From assembly GCF_904849725.1 (NCBI RefSeq), contig NC_058524.1:509748263-509812262 (forward strand): DNA of 64,000 nt, written 5' to 3'. Made by a program: the position numbers and the translations under genes. The notes beneath the pieces were generated by a model, which saw only the letters and a program-made list of their open reading frames with translations, made no database searches and was not told the origin of the DNA. The stretch is from Hordeum vulgare subsp. vulgare. Taxonomy: Eukaryota; Streptophyta; Magnoliopsida; Poales; Poaceae. The stretch's first letter is position 1, and every line of letters begins with the position of its first letter. Of the stretch, positions 33,759-44,410 are shown in pieces.

Positions 33759-34645
33759 TGCTACTGCAACAAAAGACCTTCCAACGGCGCCAAAATAGGA
33801 GTGTTGCTTGATACTCCTCAGCAATGGCACCAGGAATCCTTCTGCTACGGCTACGCCTTAAGGGACTTCCTAGGAAAATATGCAAAGGATATCAAATCAT
33901 GCATATAAGAAATCAGCAAAGACTCAAATATATAACATGGATAATCTGATCACAAATCCACAATTCATCGGATCTCGACAAACACACCGCCAAAGAAGAT
34001 TACATCGGATAGATCTCCATGAAGATCATGGAGAACTTTGTATTGAAGATCCAAGAGAGAGAAGCAGCCATCTAGCTACTAACTACGGACCCATAGGTGT
34101 GAAGTGAACTACTCACGAGTCATTGGAGGGGTGATGATGATGATGAAGAAGCCCTCCAACTCCAAAGTCCCATCCGGCAGGGCGCCGGGAAGGGTCTCCA
34201 GATGAGATCTCGCGGAAACGGAAGCTTGCGGCGGCGCAAAATATTTTCGTGGCTCCCTTGATTTTTTTCTGATTTTTAGGGAATACATAGGCGCAAGATC
34301 TAGGTCAGGGGGCGGCAGGGAGGCCACAAGCCTGCCCACCGCCGCACCCCCTGGTGGCGGTGTGGGGGCTTGTGGGCTCCCTGTAGCCCTCCTGGCTTGG
34401 CCCACAAGCCCCCTGATCTTCTTTCGTTCGGGAAAAAATCATTTCGGGGATTTTATTCTGTTTGGACTCTGTTCCAAAATCAGATCTGAAAAGAGCCAAA
34501 AACACAGAAAAAACAGGAACTGGCACTTGGCACTGAATTAATAAGTTAGTCCCAAAAAAGATATAAAAGGTACATAAAACATCCAAAGATGACAAGATAA
34601 CAGCGAGAAACCATCAAAAATTATAGATACGTTTGAGACATATCA
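33759..34645 (-). repeat. L4 3' LTR with a 0.75 kb deletion
   Basis: Collinear with 38321-39955 but lacks what corresponds to about 38453-39199. The junction has the 6 bp AAGGAT that flanks the missing piece in the other LTR. Confidence 0.85.
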
Positions 34646-37310
34646 AGCATCCCCAAGCTTAACTCCTACTCGTCCTCGAGTAGGGAAGTGATAAAGAATG
34701 AATTTTTGATGCTTTCATGCTACCTAGCATAGATGTCCTTTGTAACTCCTCTTATGTGACGTGAATGTTCAGATCCATTAGATTCAAAACAATAGTTTGA
34801 TATTGACGTGGAAACAATAATAATTCAAGCAAACTAGCAAGGTAATCATGAACTTTCAAAATAACAAGGCCAAAAGAAAGTTATCCCTACAAAAGAATAT
34901 AGTCTAGCTATGCTCTATCATCATTGCACAACGAATTTAAATCATGCACAACCCCGGTATTGGCCAAGTAATTGTTTCACACCTTTACTTTCTCAAACCT
35001 TTTCAACTCTCACGCAATACATGAGCGTGAGCCATGGTTTTAGCACTATAGATGGTGTGGAGTGTGGTGGAGGTTGCAAGACAAAACAAGGAGAAGATGG
35101 TCACATTAACTAGGCATATCAATGAGCTATGGAGATGCTCATCAATAGATATCAATATGAATGAGTAGGGATTTCCATACAATTGATGCACTAGAGCTAA
35201 GAGTATGTGAAAGCTCTTAAGGAAAACTAGTGGGTGTGCATCCAACTTGCTTGCTCGCGAAGACCTAAGGCAATTTTGAGGAAGCCTATCATTGTAATAT
35301 ACAAGCCAAGTTATGTAATGAAAATTTCCCACTAGCTATATGGTGGTGACAAAAAGAGAGACTCTCAATCATGAAGATCATGATGCTTAATACGCACAAG
35401 TGTGGAAAAGTGGTAGCATTCTCCCTTCTCTCTTTTTCTCTCATTTTTTTTGGTGGGCTCTTTGGCCTCTTTTTTTTGGTGGGCATCTTTCGCTTCTTTT
35501 ATTTCCTCACAAGGGACAATGCTCCATTAATGATGATCATCACACTTTCAACTCAAAACTTAGAGCAACGATGACTCTATATGGAATGCCTTCGGTAGTG
35601 TACCGTGACAATGATCTAGCATGGCATAGACATTAATGGAAACATCATGCTAGCTATCTTACGATCATGCAATAGCAATGTAGACGTGATGGCACATGTC
35701 ATGGTGGTAGTTGCATGGCAATATATCTCGGAATGACTTTGAAAAAGCCATAGTAGGTAGGTATGGTGGCTGTTTCGAGGGAGGCTAATGGTGGGTTTTG
35801 TGCACCGGCGAAAGTTGCACGCACTAAGAAGATAGTGATGGTGAAAGGTGAAAGTGCATCTAAACTATGGACTCAACATTAGTCATGAAGAACTCATATA
35901 CTTGTTGCAAAAGTTTTATTAGTAATCGAAACAAAGCATTCAACGCATATTCCTAGGGGGAGGGTTGGTAGAAATAAACCATCGCGTGATCCCGACCGCC
36001 ACGCAAAGGATGACAATCAATAGACTAATCATGCTCAGATTTCATCACATAGCGGTTCACCATACGTGCATGCTACGGGAATCACTAACTTCAACACAAG
36101 TATTTTTAGATCCACAACACCTTACTAGCATAACTTCAATATTACCATAACCACAACTCAAAACTAATTGAGATGAATCAAACTTCTCTAACTATTCAAT
36201 GCACATGAAGGTGGAAGTTTTTGTATCCCTTTGGATAACTACCCCTTTTGAGACTACTTTCAAAGCATAGATCAACTACCAAGCCACGCACCACTGTGCT
36301 CTAAAAGATATAAGTGAAGCACAAAGAGCAAAAGTATCTAGCTCAAAAGATACAAGTGAAGCACATGTGAGCTGAATTGTCTACCAAAAGATATAAGTGA
36401 AGCTCGACAAAATCACGGTGAGTGCATGTCTCTCTCTCTTGTACAGCAAGGATGATTGTGACACAACAAAAATAAAATACTCCTACGATACAAGACGCTC
36501 TAAGCAAAAACACATAACATGTGGTGAATAAAAATAGAGCCCCAAGTAACGTTACCGATGGATTGAAGACGAGAGAGGGGATGCCTTCCCGGGGCATCCC
36601 CAAGCTTAGGCTTTTACGACATCCTTGAATCTCTTGGGGTGCCTTGGGCATCCCCAAGCTTGAGCTCTTGCCACTCTTTATCTCTTTGTCCATAAGAACT
36701 TCACCCAAAACTTAAAAACTTCACAACACGAAACTCGTGATAACATTAGTATGAGAAAGCAAACCACCACTTCCTTAGGTACTAAAGAAAACTTAAATTC
36801 TACTTATGCTGATGTTGGGTTACTGTATTTTCAATCTTCCATGGCTAATACCCCCTGATACTATCCATAGTTTCATCAAAATAAGCAACGAACACAACAA
36901 AAACAGAATCTGTTAACACCACACTAGTCTGTAGCAATCTGTATATTTCGTATACTTCTGGTACTTCAAAAATTCTGAAAAATTACGAAAGTCTGAAGAA
37001 ATTGCATAGAAATCAGCAGCAAAAAGAATCAACTCAAAATCTCTTACAGAGAAAAAATGAAGATTCGTTTCGTGAGCATAAAGCTTTTGTCTTTTCCAGC
37101 ATGACCAAACGATCATCCCCAAGACTAATCATAAAGGTTTTGCTTGGCACAAACGCAAAAAGAAACACAAAAAACACAATCATAACAGAATTATGAAAGT
37201 GTGGAAAACACAAAACAAAAAGAAAAAGGATATATTCGTTGGGTTGCCTCCCAACAAGCGCTTTTGTTTAACGCCCTTAGCTAGGCGAAAGGTGATGGAA
37301 TCAATGATGC
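34646..37310 (-). other. L4 3' non-coding region
   Basis: No gene. AAGCTTGGGGATGC (minus) occurs at the LTR edge (34650) and again near 36598 and 36656. There is a T-rich/GGTGGGC low-complexity stretch at 35430-35510 and a duplicated AAAGATA(T/C)AAGTGAAGC motif at 36308-36400. A CCCAAC...GTTGGG hairpin segment lies at 37239-37262, beside the ORF end. L5 has the same layout. Confidence 0.6.
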
Positions 37311-38051
37311 TCACACAAAAGACAAGAATTGAAGCACAACGAGACCATCATAAAGCATGTGAAAATCACATCTAAGTCCAACATACTTCATATGCATAGG
37401 CATTTTATAGGAAAACAGATTGTCAAGACAACCAATAGTTGCCATATGCAAGGAAGAAGAAAAAGACAAGAGCAATCTCAACATCACGAGAGGTGATTTG
37501 TTAACATGAAGGTTTCTACCACAATATTTTCCTCTCTCATTACATGTGGGATCATATTCGAATTCAATAATGTAACTATCACATACGATATTCTTTTCAT
37601 GATCCACATGCATGCAAAGTTGACGCTCTTCAAAAATAGTGGGATTATCATCTAAAGTCATGACTTCTCCAATCCCACTTTCTATATTGTTACAAATATC
37701 ATATTCATCATGAGGTTTGAACAAATTTTCAAGATCATAAGAAAGATCATCACCCCAATCTTGATTACTACAACAAGTAGGGGACATAGCAAGACTAGCA
37801 TCCCCAAGCTTAGGGTTTTGCATATTTTTAGCATGATTGTCACTAATAGAATTTATAGTGAAACCATTGCAATCATGCTTTTCATCCAAGGAGCCTTCGT
37901 GAATCACTTCATGAATTTCTTCATCACGATTTTCAGATTCACGCATCTCAAGCAAAACTCCATAGAGAAAGTCAAGTGCACTCAAGTCACTAGCAATTCG
38001 TTCCACATAACTGGGTCTCTTAAACAAATTAGCTAGTGGATGAGGATCCAT
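37311..38051 (-). CDS. L4 ORF, 246 aa, unknown function
   Basis: Intact from ATG at 38051 (MDPHPLANLFKRPSYVERIA) to a stop at 37311. Acidic N-terminal half (ESENRDEEIHEVIHEGSL), a Cys/Asp-rich middle (PTCCSNQDWGDD, EDEYDICN-like), and a hydrophobic C-terminus (LSFSSSLHMATIGCLDNLF). It contains the residues NPKLGDAS, which is the element's purine-tract motif AAGCTTGGGGATGC read as protein. It sits where gag would be, right after PBS and leader, but shows no CCHC or protease motif. I know similar uncharacterised ORFs in Triticeae repeats but not a function. L5 has an unrelated ORF in this slot. Confidence 0.6.
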   Translation of the reverse strand: MDPHPLANLFKRPSYVERIASDLSALDFLYGVLLEMRESENRDEEIHEVIHEGSLDEKHDCNGFTINSISDNHAKNMQNPKLGDASLAMSPTCCSNQDWGDDLSYDLENLFKPHDEYDICNNIESGIGEVMTLDDNPTIFEERQLCMHVDHEKNIVCDSYIIEFEYDPTCNERGKYCGRNLHVNKSPLVMLRLLLSFSSSLHMATIGCLDNLFSYKMPMHMKYVGLRCDFHMLYDGLVVLQFLSFV

Positions 38052-38320
38052 ATCACTAGATTTTTAGCAAGCGAAGATGCAAGCATATTGAAGGCACAAG
38101 GCACACAAGCGAACAGAAAGCAAGCGAGAGAAAAGGGCGAACGAAAAAGACAAAAGGCAAAAGAAAACGCCAAAGGAGAAAGGCAAATGAAAATGGAAAA
38201 TGTGAAGTGGGGGAGAGGAAAACGAGAGGCAACTGGCAAAAAAGTAAATGCAGGGGATACGTTTGTGAGACCTACATGGATAGATCTCTCCATCCCCGGC
38301 AACGGCGCCAGAAATACTTC

Positions 38321-39955
38321 TACTACTGCAACAAAAGAACTTCCAACGGTGCCAGGAATAGGAGTGTTGCTTGATACTCCTCAGCAACGGCACCAGGAAT
38401 CCTCCTGCTACGGCTACATCTTAAGGGACTTCCTAGGAAAATATGCAAAGGATTTCCCCCGTGGCCTTGGAGCCTTGTGTTGGTGTTCCCTCGAAGCGGC
38501 ACGGGTGATGTAGCACAGCGGTGCTAAGTATTTACCTCAGTTTGAGAACCAAGGTATCGATCCAGTGAAGGAGTATCTCAAGAGCCTGCGCAAACACAAA
38601 AAGCTTGCTCCCAACGCTATGAAGGGGTTGTCAATCCCTTATAGATTGTTCGCCAAGTGAGAACTGAAAGCAACAAAGTAACAAAGCAAAGTAAAAAACA
38701 AAAGTGGAAACGATAGAAGTGAATAGACCCAGGGGCCGTAGTGTTTACTAGTGGCTTCTCTCATGAAAGCAAGTAGACGGTGGGTGAACAAATTACTATC
38801 GAGAAGTTGATAGAACCGCGCAAAGTCGTGACGATATCTATGGCAATGATTATATCTATAGGCATCACGTCCAAAACAAGTAGACCGATACTTTCTGCAT
38901 CGACTACTATTACTCCACACGTCGACCACTATCCAGCATGCATCTAGTGTATTAAGTCCAAAAGAACAGAGTAACGCCTTAAGCAAGATGACATGATGTA
39001 GATGGACAATATCATATCTACGACAGAGCCCACCTTGTTACCCTTGATGGAAACTACACGATGTGTGCCTTGCTGCCCCTAGTGTCACTGGGAAAGGTCA
39101 CCACACGGTAAGAACCCAAAACCAAGCACTTCTCCCATTGCAAGAATCATAGATCTAGTTGGCCAAACAAAACCCAAGACTCGGAGAGACTTACAAGGAT
39201 ATCAAATCATGCATGTAAGAAATCAGCAAAGACTCAAATATATAACATGGATAATCTGATCACAAATCCACAATTCATCGGATCTCGACAAACACACCGC
39301 CAAAGAAGATTACATCGGATAGATCTCCATGAAGATCATGGAGAACTTTGTATTGAAGATCCAAGAGAGAGAAGAAGCCATCTAGCTACTAACTACGGAC
39401 CCGTAGATCTGAAGTGAACTACTCACGAGTAATTGGAGGGGCGATGATGATGATGAAGAAGCCCTCCAACTCCAAAGTCCCCTCCGGCAGGGCGCCGGGA
39501 AGGGTCTCCAAATGAGATCTCGAGGAAACGGAAGCTTTGGCGGCGGAAAAGTATTTTCTTGGCTCCCTTGAATTTTTTTCTGATTTTTAGGGAATATATA
39601 GGCCCAAGATCTAGGTCAGGGGGGCGCCAGGGAGCCCACAAGCCTGCCCACCGCCGCCCCCTGGTGGCAGAGTGGGGGCTTGTGGGCTCCCTGTAGCCCT
39701 CCTGGCTTGGCCCACAAGCCCCCTGATCTTCTTTCGTTCGGGAAAAAATCATTTCGGGCATTTTATTCCGTTTGGACTCCCTTCCACAATCAGATCTGAA
39801 AAGAGCCAAAAACACACAAAAAACAGGAACTAGCACTTGGCACTGAATTAATAAGTTAGTCCCAAAGAAGATATAAAAGGTACATAAAACATCCAAAGAT
39901 GACAAGATAACAGCGTGAAACCATCAAGAATTATAGATACGTTTGAGACGTATCA
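38321..39955 (-). repeat. L4 5' LTR (1635 bp)
   Basis: Full-length partner of 33759-34645; on the minus strand it starts TGATACGTCTCAAACG. Three PBS-like copies of AACGG(C/T)(G/A)CCAG(G)AAT lie at about 38301, 38343 and 38386, the first being the true PBS and the others inside the LTR end. Confidence 0.88.
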
Positions 39956-40837
39956 TGTACCTGCCTGCATGAAGATCGAACAAAGAAGGAGCAAGCAAAG
40001 TAAGAGTCTCTCGAGTACCCTGACTAAATACCAGGTTATAAATCATCCGTCTACTAGCATCTCTATCGAGAAAATCATGGCGAACCATGCTGTCGTAATC
40101 CAGATATTTCTCATGAAGAAGCATCTCTCCTTCCTCCCCCAGTCTAACGGGTATCTCAAAGTGTCTGGCAAGACGGGTAGCATAGATACCTCCATAGACG
40201 ACACCCTTGGAACGGTTTGTGTTCAACCACTGAGCTACTATAGCACCTAGGCTATAAGTCTTATCGTTGTAAAGGCCTTCGCGCAAAACCGCAAGGTCTG
40301 GAAAGCTAAGTGATCCAGCCTCCCCACGGCCAATCAAACATTTTCCCACAAATAATGAGAAGTACCGAAGCACAGGAAATGTATGCTAGCAATTCTAGCG
40401 CAAGACACTCCTCTCTCCTCTCCAACAGCAATAGTACCTATGAAATCCTCCAAGTCCCGTGGACGAGGGTCATGAATATCCCCAACATAAGGTAATTTGC
40501 ATACATTGCAAAAATCCTGTAGTGTCATCCACTGGGGGATGTCGTATAACATGAACTCAACCATGGGAGGATTCTTCCTTGGATATAATTTGAAGTTTTG
40601 AACGAAAATATTGGTGAGGAGGAGGTATTGTGAGCACGTATCTTCAACGAATGCGGTAAGACCTCCATTCTCCACCAAGTAATAAAAGTCTTCATAAAGC
40701 CCAGCGGTGCACAAAAATTCATCACTTGGCCACTCGCACGCTCGAACCTCTATGACTCGAGGAACCACGTACTTGGGGTGGTTCTTCTCATCCTCCTTGG
40801 GGTTACGGCTTGAAGAGCACCTCAAGAACCTCCTCAT
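39956..40837 (-). pseudogene. L3 ATHILA ORF1-type gene, N-terminal and central part
   Basis: Starts MRRFLRCSSSRNPKEDEKN at 40837. Conserved blocks include YDIPQWMTLQDFCNVCKLP, PRPRDLEDFIGTIAVGEERGV, LIGRGEAGSLSFPDLAVLREGL, YSLGAIVAQWLNTNRSKG, VYGGIYATRLARHF and APSLFDLHAG. These fit the ATHILA ORF-1 family (PF03078) as I remember it; its function is unknown. A single-base shift near 40370 joins two long frames. The gene is then cut by L4 at 39955. It lies downstream of an LTR-like module and a candidate 5'UTR intron. Confidence 0.78.
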
Positions 40838-40849
40838 CTTTTCCCTTTT

Positions 40850-41092
40850 CTAGCTCTGAAAAATTCTGAAATTTTTAGAGACTTCGAAAGAAAAGTGAGT
40901 AAGGATGAACCCAACTCGTAGCAACTACTCCTACTAGTGTCTAGAGACCGTATTCACGCGCTAAAACTACTTGGGACCAGATAAAATCAACATTTCAAGC
41001 TCAGGAACAGGGTCACCAAGGTAGCAAGAATACGCGAAGGATAAAGCACTAGAGCAAAAACTAATTGGACCAAGGGAGGAGTCACTTACCAA
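40850..41092 (-). other. Candidate 5'UTR intron before ORF1
   Basis: On the minus strand a consensus donor TTG/GTAAGTGAC (about 41090) and an acceptor TTTTTCAG (about 40856) frame about 235 bp upstream of the ORF1 ATG at 40837. No coding sequence lies inside. Confidence 0.45.
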
Positions 41093-41199
41093 GGAGTAAT
41101 TTTCCTAAAACGGTTCGGAGAATGGTGCTTTGAGAAAGGAGATCGAAAATCACAGCCAAATGAGCAAGAACACGGGTTTGAGCTACGAAACGATTTTTT

Positions 41200-41460
41200 C
41201 TAGAGGTAGAAGAAGAGGATGGGAGCTGGAATGAGTGGAGGAGGTCCCTGTGGGCCCCACAAGCTTGGTAGCCGCCACCAGGGGGTGACGGCGGCTACAG
41301 GGCTTGTGGCCTGCTGGTGTGGCCCCCAGGCCAGCTCTCAGTCCCAGTATTTTTCAAAAAATCCAGAAAAAATCATACTAGATTTTCAGGACCATCGGAG
41401 AACTTTTATTTTCGGGGTATTTTTCTCTAGGACGCTAAAACAGAAAACAAGAAAAACTAA
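41200..41460 (-). promoter_or_regulatory. Internal LTR-like module upstream of ORF1
   Basis: It matches in order and orientation the L3 LTR segments 28220-28460 and 45715-45925: GTGGGCCCCACAAGC, TTGGTAGCCGCCAC, GGCTACAGGGCTTGTGGCC, AGTATTTTTC and GAGAACTTT(C/T)ATTT, continuing to the AGAAAAAATC-type block. In the LTR this segment contains the presumed core promoter and start of the transcript. Here it could drive a separate mRNA for ORF1. Confidence 0.6.
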
Positions 41461-41519
41461 ACTAAATCTATCATTTTTATTCTAAGCAACACAAAGTGAA
41501 AGCTTAAAACAGAGGTATG

Positions 41520-41714
41520 TGACTCTTTGATTCATCCATTTCATGGTCATCGAAAGAAATCCGTCAATGGGGTTGATCAAATCCTCATGACAAAACCTTT
41601 TCGAATCGCAAAAGGAAACGGAGAATTGTCGAATAGCCACTAAGTCACCTCAATGGGGATATGTATCTCCCCAACAAGCAAATCATACTTCATCTTGACA
41701 CGAGGAATAGGGCA
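41520..41714 (-). pseudogene. Remnant of the L3 pol 3' end
   Basis: The minus strand encodes DLINPIDGFLSMTMKWMNQRVTY, a segment I associate with the extreme C-terminal end of pol in Triticeae Athila elements. It follows directly after protease sequence, implying that RT, RNase H and integrase were lost from between. Confidence 0.5.
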
Positions 41715-42120
41715 TTATAAGCTCCCAATAAGAATCAATGAAGTTTTTTCGATAGCATTGATGTAATGTACTTGATATCGTTTCTTCGGAAAGTGCACTG
41801 TATGCTCATTACCGTTCACATGGAAAGTGACATTGCCTTTGTTGCAATCTATAACAGCCCCTGCGGTGTTTAAAAAGGGTATTCCGAGGATGACAGCCAT
41901 GGCATCGTCCTCGAGAATATCCAAGATAACAAAGTCTGTTAAGATAGTGGTGTTAGCAACCACAACAGGCACATCCTCGCAAATGCCGATAGGGAAAGCA
42001 GTTGACTTGTCGGCCATTTGCAGAGAAATTTCAGTGGGTGTCAACTTATCCAGTTCAAGTCTAGATAAAGAGAGAGCGGCATAACACTAACACCGGCTCC
42101 AAGGTCACATAAGGCAGTTC
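41715..42120 (-). pseudogene. L3 aspartic protease
   Basis: Begins around ALCDLGAGVSVM (42115-42070), the active-site motif in Athila protease, with a frameshift just after it. It continues in another frame with LTPTEISLQMADKSTAFPIG, DDAMAVILGIPFLNTAGAVID and GNEHTVHFPKKRYQ, the second half of the protease including the ILGxPFL motif. It follows gag in the same polyprotein. Confidence 0.72.
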
Positions 42121-44332
42121 TTAGTAGTTTCCTTTAATGGAGCAAGGTATATTGGGCACTCCGGGATCACCAAGTTTTTTAGGAGTTCCACCTTTGAAAG
42201 TGTAATTGGCAAGCATGGTGGAGATCTCAGGATCTAGTATCTTCCGTTTATTAGTCACGATATCTTTCATGTACTTGTCATATGGAGACATGAGCATATC
42301 AATTAACCGCATCTGCAGAAAGACGGGTGTTATCATCTCAACGAAGCGCTCAAAATCCTCATCATCCTTTTTGTTGGATGGCTTAGGAGGAAAGGGCATG
42401 GGTCTCTGAACCCATGTCTCCCTTTCTTTACCATGCTTCCTAGCAGCGAAGTCATTCTTATCGTATCTCTTAGGTTGTGGGTCATGAGGATTAACCGTAG
42501 ATTCAATCTCCACATCCTTATCATTGCTAGGTTGAGCCTCATTATGAACATCGTTGTCCCTATTGTCACCAGGTTCATGTTCATCACCAGATTGTGTTTC
42601 TGCATCAAACGCAGAAATATCATTTAGTTCTTCACGTGTGAGAGTATTTGGTGAACTGACATGTAGGTTTCTATCATCCTTCTTCTTCTTAGGATGACTG
42701 GGTGTATCAGCATTAATTCGTTGAGAATCTTGATCAATTCTCTTAGGATGGCCTTCATGATACAAAGGTTCCTGAATCATTTTGCCTCCTCTAGTAATGA
42801 CTCTGACAGAGTTGTCATTTAATTCATTGAGCAAGTCATTCTGAGCTTTAAGTACTTGTTCTACCTAAGTAGTAATCATAGAGGCATGTTTACTCAGAAG
42901 CTTCAGATCATTGAAATTTCTGTCTACACAAGCACTTAAATGACTAAGCATACGAGTACTTTGTTCCAAATGTCTGCTAACATAATCATTGAAACTCTGT
43001 TGTTTCGCAACAAAGTTGTCAAATTCATCAAAGCATAGGCTAGCAGGTTTATCAAAAGGAATATCACTCTCATCAAACCTACGCAGAGAATTCATTTCTA
43101 CTACTTGTATCGGGTTATCGAGACCATGGATCTCTTCGATAGGTGGTAGATTTTTGACATCTTTGGGTCTAATGCCTTTCTCTTGCATAGATTTCTTGGC
43201 TTCTTGCATAGATTTCGTTATAGAAGATATCAAGTATCTCGTTCTTCTTAAGAGGGTGATCAGACAAAGCATTTTGTAGCTCGATGAGCCTCCCCCAAGC
43301 TTGTGGGAGACTCTCTTCTTTGAGTTGAGCAAAGTTGTATATTTCCTGCAAGGCAGCTTGCTTCTTATGGGCAGAGAAATATTTCTCACAGAAGTAATAG
43401 ACCATATCCTTGGGACTACTCACACATCCAGGAGCAAGAGAAGTGAACCAGGCTTTAGCGTCATCCTTTAGAGAGAAAGGAAACAACTTAAGGATATAGT
43501 AGTAGCAGATCTTCTCCTCACTAGTGAAAAGGGTGGCTATATCGTGTAGTTTGGTAAGATGGGCTACGACCGTCTCAGAATCATAATCATGGAAAGGATC
43601 AAATTCGACTAGAGAGATTATCTCAGGGTCGATAGAGAATTCATAATCCTTATCGGTGATAAAGATACGTGAAGTGGCAAACTTCGGGTCGTATTTCATC
43701 CTAGCTTTCAGAGAGTTTTCCTTCCACTTGAGAAGTAATTTCTCAGCGTCATAGGCATCCTTACACGCAAGAAAATCCTCAGCTATCTCTCCCTCCATAA
43801 CATAACCCTGAGGTATATCAGGCAATTCATATCTAGGAGAGCTAGATCTAGCAGGAGCAAAAGCAGGTTCTATCTCAATAGTATCGGCAGTTTCAGAAGC
43901 ATCATGAGCATTGGCAGTAACTCTAGCAATATGAGAATCAAGGAATACCCCTAGTGGCATATCAGGCAAAGTAGTATCTCTAGCATCATCAGGGAAAGCA
44001 GTATCCAGCATAACATCATCAGGCAAAATAGCATCTCTAGCATAATCAGGCAAAGCAGTATCAAACATAGCATCATCACGCATAGCATCTCTAGCAGTAT
44101 CACGCATAGCATCTCTAGCAGTATCAGGCATAGCATCTCTAGCAGTATCAGGCATAGTAGCATCATAAGCATCATCAAGCACAGGTGACATATCAAGATT
44201 TCTAGGAGGAGGTGGTGTCGCAAATTTACTCATAACTGAAGGTGAATCAAGTGCAGAGCTAGATGGCAGTTCCTTACCTCCCCTCGTAGTTGAGGGCAAA
44301 ACTTTGGTTTTTGGATCTTTCAGATTCTTCAT
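42121..44332 (-). pseudogene. L3 gag
   Basis: The first frame (44332-43169) starts MKNLKDPKTKVL. It has an acid-rich repeat array of about 8 aa units (DTARDAMR, see 43940-44170), then the gag core: FHDYDSETVVAHL, LKLFPFSLKDDAKAWFTSL, YFCEKYFSAHKKQAALQEI and FAQLKEESLPQAWGRLIELQ. A shift near 43200 leads to 43180-42865 (SLCFDEFDNFVAKQQ, HLEQSTRMLSHL). One TAG near 42866 separates it from 42834-42121 (VRVITRGGKM, RKHGKERETWVQRPMPFPPKP, RKILDPEISTMLANYTF). Two lesions over 2.2 kb make it one of the better preserved genes here. Confidence 0.8.
43940..44170 (-). repeat. 24 bp minisatellite inside L3 gag
   Basis: Units of gcatctctagcagtatcaGG/CGcata repeat perfectly or nearly so three times (44080-44155), with diverged units on the left (CAGGCAAA-G/AGTATC). 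In frame they encode DTARDAMR-type octapeptides. Confidence 0.7.
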
Positions 44333-44410
44333 AGTGATCAGCAGATGTAAATCCCAAGTGACTCAGAGAATATAGCAATCCCTTCCTCGGCAACGGCGCC
44401 AGAAAAATGC

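Larger units (their letters stand above)
33759..39955 (-). mobile_element. L4: non-autonomous Gypsy element in L3 ORF1
   Basis: LTRs 33759-34645 (internally deleted) and 38321-39955, exact tgtac duplication, PBS at 38296-38320, and a purine tract at 34646-34660. It encodes only one 246 aa ORF of unknown role and a 2.7 kb non-coding 3' region; there is no protease, RT or integrase. The LTR, leader and 3' region match L5 (plus strand). Confidence 0.88.
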
